IMG/VR virus record: IMGVR_UViG_3300009370_000018
Location: 1 to 64,000 of that record
DNA: 64,000 bases
Strand: one strand, 5' to 3'
Source: a virus
In this document: positions 55,558 to 62,768 of the stretch, piece by piece
Layout: every line of letters begins with the position of its first letter
How positions within the stretch are numbered: the first letter of the stretch is position 1
Notes under the pieces: model-generated
What the model saw: the letters and a program-made list of their open reading frames with translations, nothing else
Database searches by the model: none
What the model was told of the DNA's origin: nothing
Program-made: the position numbers and the translations under genes

Positions 55558-56628
55558 ATGAGGCTTGGTAACCTTGGTATAAGATTAACAAATCCTGGAT
55601 TGCCAGTTATTGTGGCCGAAGAAGAAGATGATGGCCGCACAGCCATCATCTTGAATGCCCAACACACAGATTTTGGAGGGGATAGTTCAGGAATCTATCA
55701 CACCGGAGAAAATAAGCATCTCAATCTAGCTTTTCCTAGAGATTTTTTGCTTTCAAGCAAATTAGATGACCACTTAGACGGATCAGATGTATTTACTACA
55801 GCTAATGTAGACCTTACTATTGTAGTTCCGGCAGGAAATACATTTACTTCAAATACAGCATTAGACTTTGGTGAGTTTGGGAAATCGGGTGTGGCGCCCA
55901 CCCCAGCGCGTAATACACAAGGATGTATTGTCATTGATCTTCAGACGAGTAGTATATCTACTGCCTCTGCAAATACAATGAATGTGACTATCGATAATTC
56001 TGGGACCTTGTATGCTCCTGGAGGTTCTGGAGGAAAAGGAGGAGGTGTTAAATCCGGTGTCTTCGGTGGTGGCGGTGGTGGAGGTCAAGGAGGCCATTTG
56101 ACTCCTTCGGATACATGGGATAATACTGCCGCTGATAATAAAGGAGGTCAAGGCGGCTCGCCGCACTCTTCTTCTAATGCCCCGGATGCTGATGGTGATC
56201 CCGGAACTGCCGCGGCACCTGGTGCCGGAGGTGATTGGGGCGGCAGCGGAGCAGGTGGTTATACCGGTACCTCAGGAGCCTATGGAGGTTCGGTTGTGCA
56301 AATTGCCGCAAAATCCGGCACTACAGAAGTAGATGGATTTCACATTAATATGATCAATCGAACAGGTGGAGTAATGATAGGTGGCGGCGGCGGTGGTAGC
56401 GGAGGAACTGGAGCAGATGGCCAGGTAGGCGGCGCAAATGGGGTATATTTAGGAGAATATACATCTGGATCCTACGCCGGTCTAGGGGGAAGAGTTATTC
56501 AATGGAATGTTCCGGCCGCCTGGGGCGGAGATAACGTTGGAAACCAGCCTACTAATTCTACGAACACAATTATAAATATGGGTGCGACCGGAAGTGTAAT
56601 GGGATATGATGGAACCTTTGATCCATGA
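55558..56628 (+). CDS. Glycine-rich tip/adhesin protein (356 aa)
   Basis: Residues 1-140 start MRLGNLGIRLTNPGLPVI and then form a beta-rich domain (LTIVVPAGNTFTSNTAL). From about 155 there are long glycine-rich runs (GGSGGKGGGVKSG, GGGGGGGQGGH, GGGGGGSGGTGADGQVGG) separated by polar loops. Alternating glycine-rich strands and variable loops suggest a polyglycine-II sandwich, the fold of the T-even gp38 adhesin. The last 40 residues are ordinary. It sits directly behind the spike-base gene. Receptor binding is inferred. Confidence 0.55.
   Translation: MRLGNLGIRLTNPGLPVIVAEEEDDGRTAIILNAQHTDFGGDSSGIYHTGENKHLNLAFPRDFLLSSKLDDHLDGSDVFTTANVDLTIVVPAGNTFTSNTALDFGEFGKSGVAPTPARNTQGCIVIDLQTSSISTASANTMNVTIDNSGTLYAPGGSGGKGGGVKSGVFGGGGGGGQGGHLTPSDTWDNTAADNKGGQGGSPHSSSNAPDADGDPGTAAAPGAGGDWGGSGAGGYTGTSGAYGGSVVQIAAKSGTTEVDGFHINMINRTGGVMIGGGGGGSGGTGADGQVGGANGVYLGEYTSGSYAGLGGRVIQWNVPAAWGGDNVGNQPTNSTNTIINMGATGSVMGYDGTFDP
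56571..56578 (+). promoter_or_regulatory. Possible late promoter (TATAAATA) before the second small cassette
   Basis: An exact TATAAATA lies near the 3' end of the glycine-rich gene, 70 bases before ATG 56649. Confidence 0.4.
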
Positions 56629-56648
56629 TCATCTGGAGCAATAGATAA

Positions 56649-56915
56649 ATGGCAATAAAAACAGAAATTGTTTCTATGAATACTGATAACCGGTCGTGTG
56701 TTATTCGGGTATATGATGACCCAGAAATATCATCTTTGGCACTAGAGGATAATCTTATAATTGATAGAGTAAATATAGGCCTTGAATTAAATCCAGATGG
56801 ATCTGCAAATACGACATGGATAAAAGAACGAGTAAAAGATAAAGTTTTTTATAATAGAAATTATAAACCCATAACGTATTCTAATACAATTTCTTTCAAC
56901 GTGATTGGAGACTAA
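56649..56915 (+). CDS. Small conserved protein, copy 2 (88 aa)
   Basis: Paralogue of the 84-aa gene at 53234. It shares the core RVNIGLELNPDGSANTTWIK with the same spacing as the first copy, and a comparable leading strand (CVIRVYDDPE). Function unknown. It is not directly followed by its partner; a 167-aa gene intervenes, unlike the first cassette. Confidence 0.6.
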   Translation: MAIKTEIVSMNTDNRSCVIRVYDDPEISSLALEDNLIIDRVNIGLELNPDGSANTTWIKERVKDKVFYNRNYKPITYSNTISFNVIGD

Positions 56916-56922
56916 AAAAATT

Positions 56923-57426
56923 ATGGCGAACATAAAAACGACATTTGATCCAAAAAGTTTGGTGATTGCAAATATATTAACAGCAGGCGAAACAATTGTT
57001 CATGACTGGTCGATTGATGAGATGTATCAAATTGTGGTTACAAAAGGACTTGTTTCTATTAATGGGATTACAATGTCGGTGCCTATAGCAGGGGCCACCT
57101 ATAGTGCAATTTCAGTTAATGATGTTCCGCCAAATACTACGCTCTCAGTAGAGGCTATTACAGATGCTTCTTTTTTGATCTTGCTCAGATCGGATAATGA
57201 ATCTGTCGTCAATCAGTTATTACCCGGAGACGGAAACGTTTCATCATACTATGAATATATGAGAGATTTTCTTCCTTCTTGGCACAGTCAGGGTTTTCCG
57301 CCTAATCCACCAGACACCATTACAGATGATATAGACGACACAACCTACCCTGGCTGGCATATTTCTGGTACTTTGACAATATCCACGGATCGTCTAAAGA
57401 CCTTGATTCTAGAGGGTTGGGTTTAA
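56923..57426 (+). CDS. Unassigned small protein (167 aa)
   Basis: No family was recognised. I start at ATG 56923 (MANIKTTFDPKSLVIANIL), preceded at 12 bases by GGAG; a TTG at 56905 inside the previous gene is the alternative. The first 95 residues (AGETIVHDWSIDEMYQIVVT, NTTLSVEAITDASFLILLRS) read as a small beta-sandwich. The second part (YYEYMRDFLPSWHSQGFPPN, then PGWHISGTL) is aromatic- and proline-rich. Its place between the two paralogous genes suggests it belongs to that cassette. Confidence 0.5.
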   Translation: MANIKTTFDPKSLVIANILTAGETIVHDWSIDEMYQIVVTKGLVSINGITMSVPIAGATYSAISVNDVPPNTTLSVEAITDASFLILLRSDNESVVNQLLPGDGNVSSYYEYMRDFLPSWHSQGFPPNPPDTITDDIDDTTYPGWHISGTLTISTDRLKTLILEGWV

Positions 57427-57429
57427 GGT

Positions 57430-57915
57430 ATGAGAAATATTACATTGGTATCTACTAAAGACCATTTTCTTTTTATTATTACATGCGAATTTGAACAAGA
57501 GGAGTTATGGATTGGAGAAGTAGAATCATGCATTGGGTTTTCACCTACTGGATCTATGAATAGTTTTTTCGGAAATGACACTATAGGATGGACACCATGG
57601 ACAGCCAATTCAATTGTAGATTCGCCGTTTCTTCATTCTTCCCCAATAAACACTAATCTTGGTGGAGTTGCCTCTAGCAATAACACTACATGTTTTACAG
57701 TTATGGCAAAAGAAAATGCATTTGCTGGTGTGATGGAAGAACAAACTACTACATTAGCAAATACGACAGAACGAGAAATGGTCGAACAAGATTCGGAGTC
57801 TGTATTTGTTATTATGGAGCAATGTCACTTTACTTCTCTTCGTGACGTTGATACTTTTGCACTAATACCAGATCCAGTAAATCCTATTACCGTAGACGAT
57901 GTAGAAATTATATAA
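57430..57915 (+). CDS. Small conserved protein, copy 2 of the partner (161 aa)
   Basis: Paralogue of the 163-aa gene at 53485. Shared landmarks in order are STKDHFLFII near the start, GGVASSNNTTCFTVM in the middle, and TSLRDVDTFALIPDPV near the end. Function unknown. It follows the previous gene after three bases. Its stop codon overlaps the late promoter octamer that precedes gp13. Confidence 0.6.
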   Translation: MRNITLVSTKDHFLFIITCEFEQEELWIGEVESCIGFSPTGSMNSFFGNDTIGWTPWTANSIVDSPFLHSSPINTNLGGVASSNNTTCFTVMAKENAFAGVMEEQTTTLANTTEREMVEQDSESVFVIMEQCHFTSLRDVDTFALIPDPVNPITVDDVEII

Positions 57916-57918
57916 ATA
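57911..57918 (+). promoter_or_regulatory. T4-type late promoter (TATAAATA) before gp13
   Basis: An exact TATAAATA overlaps the end of the preceding gene, 39 bases before the gp13 ATG. This spacing is close to those before gp48 and gp8. Confidence 0.75.
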
Positions 57919-57957
57919 GGGGTAGGTAGATTATAGAAAAAGGGGTTTTAAGTAAAA

Positions 57958-58770
57958 ATGCCTAAACCATCGACTAGAGAAGAACTAAAGACATATTGTC
58001 TGAGAAAACTTGGTCATCCAGTTATTGACATCAATGTAGACGACCTTCAGGTAGAGGATCGTGTAGACGATGCACTACAGTTTTTCCAAGAATATCATTT
58101 TGATGCAGTCGAAAAGGTATACGAAAAACATCAAATAACACAGACCGATATAGATAATCAGTATATTAGTGTGCCTTCTGTTGGTTGGTCAAATACTTCG
58201 GGAGGGTCTATTTCTGAAGATCAATTGCCAGATACTTCTGATTCGTATATAGGAATCACAAAGATTTTTAGGCCCACTAGCTCTACGATTGGTATGTGGG
58301 ACATTAGATACCAAATGAGATTGAGCGATCTGACGACTTTTGGTACCTATCTGGGAGGGTATCAATTATTGACATATGAAATGAGAATGAAAAATATTTC
58401 TCTCATTGAAGAGTTATTAACGGGCCAAGTTCCAGTTAGATTTAGTAAAAATATGAATAAATTATACGTTGATTGGGATTGGAAAAATGATGCTCAGCTT
58501 GGAGAGTTTCTTATTATCGAAGCCTTTAAGATAATTGATCCGGCCAATTATACTGATGTGTATAATGATCATTTTCTAAAACAGTATTTGACATCATTAG
58601 TAAAAGAGCAATGGGGAATGAATCTTAGTAAATATGATGGAGTTCAATTGCCAGGAGGTGTAACTCTAAACGGAAGAGCTATTCTGGAAGATGCCAGGAC
58701 GGAATTAGAAAGACTACGAGAAGAAATGTCACTCAAATATGAGCTTCCTGTTGATATGATGATGGCTTAG
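57958..58770 (+). CDS. 13: gp13 neck protein
   Basis: This 270-aa protein (T4 gp13 is 309 aa) shows family features. They include STREELKTYCLRKLGHPVI, VEDRVDDALQFFQEYHFDA, GITKIFRPT, WDIRYQMRLSDL, and NKLYVDWDWKNDAQLGEFL. gp13 forms, with gp14, the neck between head and tail; its helical N-terminal part binds the portal. It is followed in order by gp14, gp15, gp16, gp17 and gp18, the T4 order. The ATG at 57958 gives the expected N-terminus. Confidence 0.9.
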   Translation: MPKPSTREELKTYCLRKLGHPVIDINVDDLQVEDRVDDALQFFQEYHFDAVEKVYEKHQITQTDIDNQYISVPSVGWSNTSGGSISEDQLPDTSDSYIGITKIFRPTSSTIGMWDIRYQMRLSDLTTFGTYLGGYQLLTYEMRMKNISLIEELLTGQVPVRFSKNMNKLYVDWDWKNDAQLGEFLIIEAFKIIDPANYTDVYNDHFLKQYLTSLVKEQWGMNLSKYDGVQLPGGVTLNGRAILEDARTELERLREEMSLKYELPVDMMMA

Positions 58771-58784
58771 GGAGGGAAGCTATA

Positions 58785-59480
58785 ATGCCTACTAATCTCT
58801 ACATTAATAATTTTGAAAACGTCCAAGAACAAAATCTATTAAACGATTTAGTCGAAGAGTCTATTAGGTTTTACGGAATTGATGTCTATTGGATGCCTAG
58901 ATCTCTTGTAGTTGAAGATAGGATATATGGGGAGGATCTTTTTTCACAGTTTAATCATGCCTATGTAATTGAAATGTATGTTAAAAATGTAGAGGGATTT
59001 GAAGGGGAAGGTGATTTCCTTTCTAGGTTTGGATTAGAGATTCGCGATCAAATTACATTTACAGTTTCGCAAAGAAGATTTGACAGTATGGTTTCTGGAT
59101 ATTCAACACTTCCTGCAACACAAGCCGACTATTCCAGACCAAGAGAAGGCGATTTGATATATTTCCCATTGAATAAAAAGATTTTTGAGATAAAGTTTGT
59201 AGAACACGAAGAAAGATTTTATCCGTTGGGAACATTGCCTGTATATGATTTAAAATGTGAATTGTTTGTCTATGGTAGTGAGAAGATTGATACTGGTATT
59301 TCAGAGGTTGATAAACTCGAAACAGACTTTACATATGCCAACACTGATGTTGATAGCACGACAAATGAAGCTACTGCGATAGAGACTTTTAGAAACCCTG
59401 AAGATGACAATATTTCTATCGAGAACGCGGCCGATAATATTCTTGATTTTAGCGACGGCAATCCGTTTGGTAATTTCTGA
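58785..59480 (+). CDS. 14: gp14 neck protein
   Basis: The protein is 231 aa, compared with 256 in T4. It begins PTNLYINNFENVQEQNLL and carries ESIRFYGIDVYWMPRSL, DLFSQFNHAYVIEMYVKN, GFEGEGDFLSRFGLEI and TFTVSQRRF, the usual gp14 sequence. Later it has DLIYFPLNKKIFEIKFVE. It closes the filled head with gp13. A strong ribosome site (GGGAGGGAAG) precedes it, and its TGA overlaps the gp15 ATG (TGATG). Confidence 0.9.
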   Translation: MPTNLYINNFENVQEQNLLNDLVEESIRFYGIDVYWMPRSLVVEDRIYGEDLFSQFNHAYVIEMYVKNVEGFEGEGDFLSRFGLEIRDQITFTVSQRRFDSMVSGYSTLPATQADYSRPREGDLIYFPLNKKIFEIKFVEHEERFYPLGTLPVYDLKCELFVYGSEKIDTGISEVDKLETDFTYANTDVDSTTNEATAIETFRNPEDDNISIENAADNILDFSDGNPFGNF

Positions 59481-60664
59481 TGTTAGGTGTAACATATGGC
59501 CACGGAATATTAAGAGACTATGTTGTTGCCTTTGGAACAATATTTAATAATGTTTCTGTAATTAGAGAAGATCCTAATAGTGTTCAAGCTACAAGATACC
59601 TTCGGGTTCCTCTTTCTTATGCTCCTCAAGAAAGATTTTTGGCTAGATTGACACAAGATCCAAATTTGACAAGACAGCCTGCGATTGTTCTTCCCCGTAT
59701 GAGTTTTGAGATGACTACTATGAATTATGCAGGGGAACGTAAACTAAGTACCGTTAACAAGTTTAGAAAATATACTAATTCTTCAAATGCGACTCATCTG
59801 TCATCGGTTTTTTCTCCAGTTCCATATGACATAGGATTTTCTTTACATATCTATTCAAGAAATACCGAAGATGCATCTAATATTGTGGAGCAGATTCTTC
59901 CCTTCTTTACTCCAGAGTTTACTGTATCTATTGCAAGTATGACAAGTTTGGGGATACAGTCCGATGCTCCTATTGTTCTAAATGGTATAAGTAAAGAGGA
60001 TAACTATGAAGGAGGGTTTGAGGAACGACGAATATTGGTATGGACGCTAGATTTTACACTAAAGGGTTATCTGTATGGACCAGTAAAGGAAGGCGGAGGG
60101 CTAATCAAGAAGGCTTATATAGAATTTTACACTCCGTCACAATATTCAGTCGAGACTGCAACTGCCAGGTCTACTAATACTACTGCGATCAATCAAATTA
60201 GGTTGGCTAATACTGCCTCTATTGTAGGCGACTTCTATAATGGAGCAACTATAAACATCACTTCAGGAACAGCAAAGGGAGTTTTTGGAACAGAAAGAAA
60301 AGTTGTTGGATATGATGCGTCTTCACAGACTGCAAACGTTTCACCTGCGTTTAGTACAATACCAGACGCCACATCAGTTTATAAACTTTCGTTCAATATT
60401 CCAGACGGTGAATATGATGCGGGGGATATTAGCCAAGGAGCACAAAATGCATCCAAGTTGGCTTCTAGAGTTTATCTACAGCCTGGGTTAACATCGAATG
60501 GTTTACCAACTTCAAATAGTTGGAGCAGCAATGCCAGTCCATATATTCCGTCAATAGCAGTAGATCTTATTGATGCTAATGATGATTGGGGAATAATCGA
60601 GACAACCACATTCTTTGATGATGGAAGAAGAAGAAATTTGACAACAGGAGATGATGAATATTAA
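59480..60664 (+). CDS. 15: gp15 tail terminator / sheath stabiliser, with a C-terminal extension
   Basis: Residues 1-205 fit gp15: GHGILRDYVVAFGTIFNNVSV, RYLRVPLSYAPQERFLARL, RMSFEMTTMNYAGERKL, IGFSLHIYSRNTEDASNI, EQILPFFTPEFTVS and WTLDFTLKGYLYGP. gp15 caps the tail after it has reached length and binds the neck. T4 gp15 is 272 aa; this one is 394. The extra part is a beta-domain near residues 230-310 (DFYNGATINITSGTAKG, ERKVVGYDASSQTANV), similar to inserts in gp8 and the DUF4815 protein, followed by about 80 polar residues. Its start overlaps the gp14 stop by one base. Confidence 0.85.
   Translation: MLGVTYGHGILRDYVVAFGTIFNNVSVIREDPNSVQATRYLRVPLSYAPQERFLARLTQDPNLTRQPAIVLPRMSFEMTTMNYAGERKLSTVNKFRKYTNSSNATHLSSVFSPVPYDIGFSLHIYSRNTEDASNIVEQILPFFTPEFTVSIASMTSLGIQSDAPIVLNGISKEDNYEGGFEERRILVWTLDFTLKGYLYGPVKEGGGLIKKAYIEFYTPSQYSVETATARSTNTTAINQIRLANTASIVGDFYNGATINITSGTAKGVFGTERKVVGYDASSQTANVSPAFSTIPDATSVYKLSFNIPDGEYDAGDISQGAQNASKLASRVYLQPGLTSNGLPTSNSWSSNASPYIPSIAVDLIDANDDWGIIETTTFFDDGRRRNLTTGDDEY
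60190..60410 (+). other. Shared beta-module, copy in gp15
   Basis: Residues about 237-310 of gp15: QIRLANTASIVGDFYNGATI, NITSGTAKG, KVVGYDASSQTANVSPA, DATSVYKLSF. The arrangement matches the gp8 insert at 17955-18160 and the DUF4815 protein insert at 20866-21060. Confidence 0.4.
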
Positions 60665-60665
60665 A

Positions 60666-61034
60666 ATGGCAGAACAAGAATTGGAAATAGTGGAAGACTT
60701 TACTGAGAAGGCAAACGCCGATGTAGACCAAGACTATAATTACACACGAGACAATCTCAAAGAAATTATCACAAAGGGTTCATCTGCACTTGATGGAATA
60801 TTAGAACTAGCCCAAGAGAGTGAGCATCCAAGAGCCTATGAGGTTGTGGGGCAAATCATCAAGAACATGGTAGAGGCTAATCAGCAGTTGATCGAACTAC
60901 AAAAGAGTATGAAGACATTGAAAAAGAAAGAGAATGCCAACCCAAGAACAATCAAAAACGCTCTCTTTGTAGGAAGTACACATGAACTCCAGAAACTTCT
61001 TAAAGGAGATAAACTAGATGGCGCAGACGAGTAG
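60666..61034 (+). CDS. 16: gp16 terminase small subunit
   Basis: The start is placed at ATG 60666 (MAEQELEIVEDF), just after the gp15 stop. Two earlier ATGs at 60651 and 60654 lie too close behind AGGAG to be favoured. The 122-aa product is shorter than T4 gp16 (164 aa). It contains the helical core YTRDNLKEIITKGSSALDGI, ESEHPRAYEVVGQIIKNMVE and QLIELQKSMKTLKKK, then the C-terminal ALFVGSTHELQKLLKG. gp16 forms the ring that regulates gp17 and recognises DNA for packaging. It overlaps gp17 by 17 bases. Confidence 0.85.
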   Translation: MAEQELEIVEDFTEKANADVDQDYNYTRDNLKEIITKGSSALDGILELAQESEHPRAYEVVGQIIKNMVEANQQLIELQKSMKTLKKKENANPRTIKNALFVGSTHELQKLLKGDKLDGADE

Positions 61035-62670
61035 TAATGACGCCTATCTAGGCAATCCTTTACTAAAGGGAACAAATGCTCCACATGAATTCACAAAAGA
61101 AGAAGTTGAGGAGTATGTAAAGTGTTCAAAGGATCCTATATATTTCATTGAAAATTTTATCAAAATTGTCAATGTGGACCAAGGTATTATTCCTTTTGAT
61201 TTGTATGACTTTCAAAAAAAGATTGTCAATACAGTCCACAGCAACAGATTTACGATTGCAAAGCTCCCGAGACAGTCCGGAAAGACGACCACGGTTATTG
61301 CCTACTTCTTGCATTTCATTTTGTTCAATGAGAATGTCAATATTGCCATCCTTGCAAATAAGGGGTCGTTGGCCCGAGAGATTCTAGGCAGACTGCAACT
61401 GGCCTATGAGAATCTTCCTAAGTTCCTACAACAAGGAATCAAGATTTGGAATCGTGGGGACATGCAGCTAGAGAACGGTTCTAAGATTGTTGCTGCTGCA
61501 ACCTCATCTAGTGCAATTCGTGGTGGGTCGTTTAACATGATTCTGTTAGACGAGTTTGCCTTTGTGCCTCGAAATATTGCAGACGAGTTCTTTAGTTCTG
61601 TCTATCCTACAATTTCTTCTGGTGAGTCCACAAAGGTCATTATTGTCAGCACACCTTATGGTATGAATCATTTCTATAAACTCTGGTGTGATGCCGAAGA
61701 AAAGAAGAATGACTATGTACCAATCGAGGTTCATTGGAGAGAAGTACCAGGGCGTGACGATAAGTGGCGCGATGAAACGATTAGAAATACGAGCAAGGAG
61801 CAGTTTGCCCAAGAATTTGAGTGTGATTTTGTTGGATCAATAAACACACTCATCAGCGCAGCCAAGTTAAAGACAATGCCATTCAAAGAACCTGTCGAAG
61901 TCAGACAACACTTGGACATCTATGAACAACCGAAAGATGGAAAGGCCTATGTCATTGTTGTCGATGTATCACATGGCGAAGAGTTGGACTATTCTGCATT
62001 TTCTGTCATCGACTCATCGCAAATACCATATAAACAGGTGGCCAAGTACAGAAGTAACTCGATTGCCCCTATGTTGTATCCCAGTATCATTCATGACGTG
62101 GCCAAAAAATATAATAATGCCTATGTCTTTATCGAAATAAATGACATCGGGCAGCAAGTGGCCGATATTATGCACTATGAACTAGAGTATGAGAACATGT
62201 TAATGGTCACGCAAAGAGGTCGAGCCGGCCAATGCCTTGGAGGGGGATTTGGTGCCGGGCAGTCGCAGTTGGGAATAAAGACGACACAGAAGGTAAAGCA
62301 GGTGGGGTGTCTCAATCTCAAGAACGCAATCGAGGATGATAAGCTGCTCATTGAGGATTTTGATACTATATCGGAATTAACCTCTTTCATCTCAAAAGGA
62401 TATTCCTATGAGGCCGATGCAGGATACAATGATGACTTGGTTATGACGCTGGTTCTTTTTGCATGGCTGACAACCCAGCCTTACTTTACCGAGATGACCA
62501 ATCTCGATCTGCGTCGAAAGATGTTAGAAGAAAAGGCTTCTCTTGAGATGGAAAACATGCTTCCCTTTGGAATCATAGACGACGGAATGTATATGGTAGA
62601 GGATAGCTTTGTCGATAATAGCGGAACTCTATGGCAGACAGTAAAACCCTTGAAGGATGACTTCTATTAG
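61018..62670 (+). CDS. 17: gp17 terminase large subunit
   Basis: This 550-aa protein (T4: 610) has the ATPase and nuclease domains of the packaging motor. The Walker A motif is PRQSGKTT at about residues 84-91, and Walker B with the catalytic glutamate is MILLDEFAF near 174-182. The motor coupling motif is STPYGMNHFYKLW. The RNaseH-like nuclease has D in VVDVSHGEELDYSAF near 315, E in FIEIND near 372, and D in YNDDLVMTL near 470. It drives ATP-dependent DNA translocation and cuts at headful. The ATG at 61018 follows AAAGGAG inside gp16. It is the last gene before the tail sheath. Confidence 0.97.
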   Translation: MAQTSSNDAYLGNPLLKGTNAPHEFTKEEVEEYVKCSKDPIYFIENFIKIVNVDQGIIPFDLYDFQKKIVNTVHSNRFTIAKLPRQSGKTTTVIAYFLHFILFNENVNIAILANKGSLAREILGRLQLAYENLPKFLQQGIKIWNRGDMQLENGSKIVAAATSSSAIRGGSFNMILLDEFAFVPRNIADEFFSSVYPTISSGESTKVIIVSTPYGMNHFYKLWCDAEEKKNDYVPIEVHWREVPGRDDKWRDETIRNTSKEQFAQEFECDFVGSINTLISAAKLKTMPFKEPVEVRQHLDIYEQPKDGKAYVIVVDVSHGEELDYSAFSVIDSSQIPYKQVAKYRSNSIAPMLYPSIIHDVAKKYNNAYVFIEINDIGQQVADIMHYELEYENMLMVTQRGRAGQCLGGGFGAGQSQLGIKTTQKVKQVGCLNLKNAIEDDKLLIEDFDTISELTSFISKGYSYEADAGYNDDLVMTLVLFAWLTTQPYFTEMTNLDLRRKMLEEKASLEMENMLPFGIIDDGMYMVEDSFVDNSGTLWQTVKPLKDDFY

Positions 62671-62768
62671 AAGAATATTGTACTCAAATCTTGCTATTTT
62701 ATAAATATCAGCAGAAGTGCAAAATATACTTTTGATATACAATATTTTTTACTACAAGGAGTTTTAAA
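62671..62768 (+). promoter_or_regulatory. gp17-gp18 gap: late promoter TATAAATA at 62700-62707, ribosome site and inverted repeat
   Basis: An exact TATAAATA at 62700-62707 lies 61 bases before the gp18 ATG, and AAGGAG at 62756-62761 gives a strong ribosome site. Nine-base inverted arms AATATTGTA (62674-62682) and TACAATATT (62738-62746) surround the promoter, with a T-run after the second arm. Whether the arms pair is unknown; a long loop of 55 bases makes a terminator unlikely. Confidence 0.65.
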
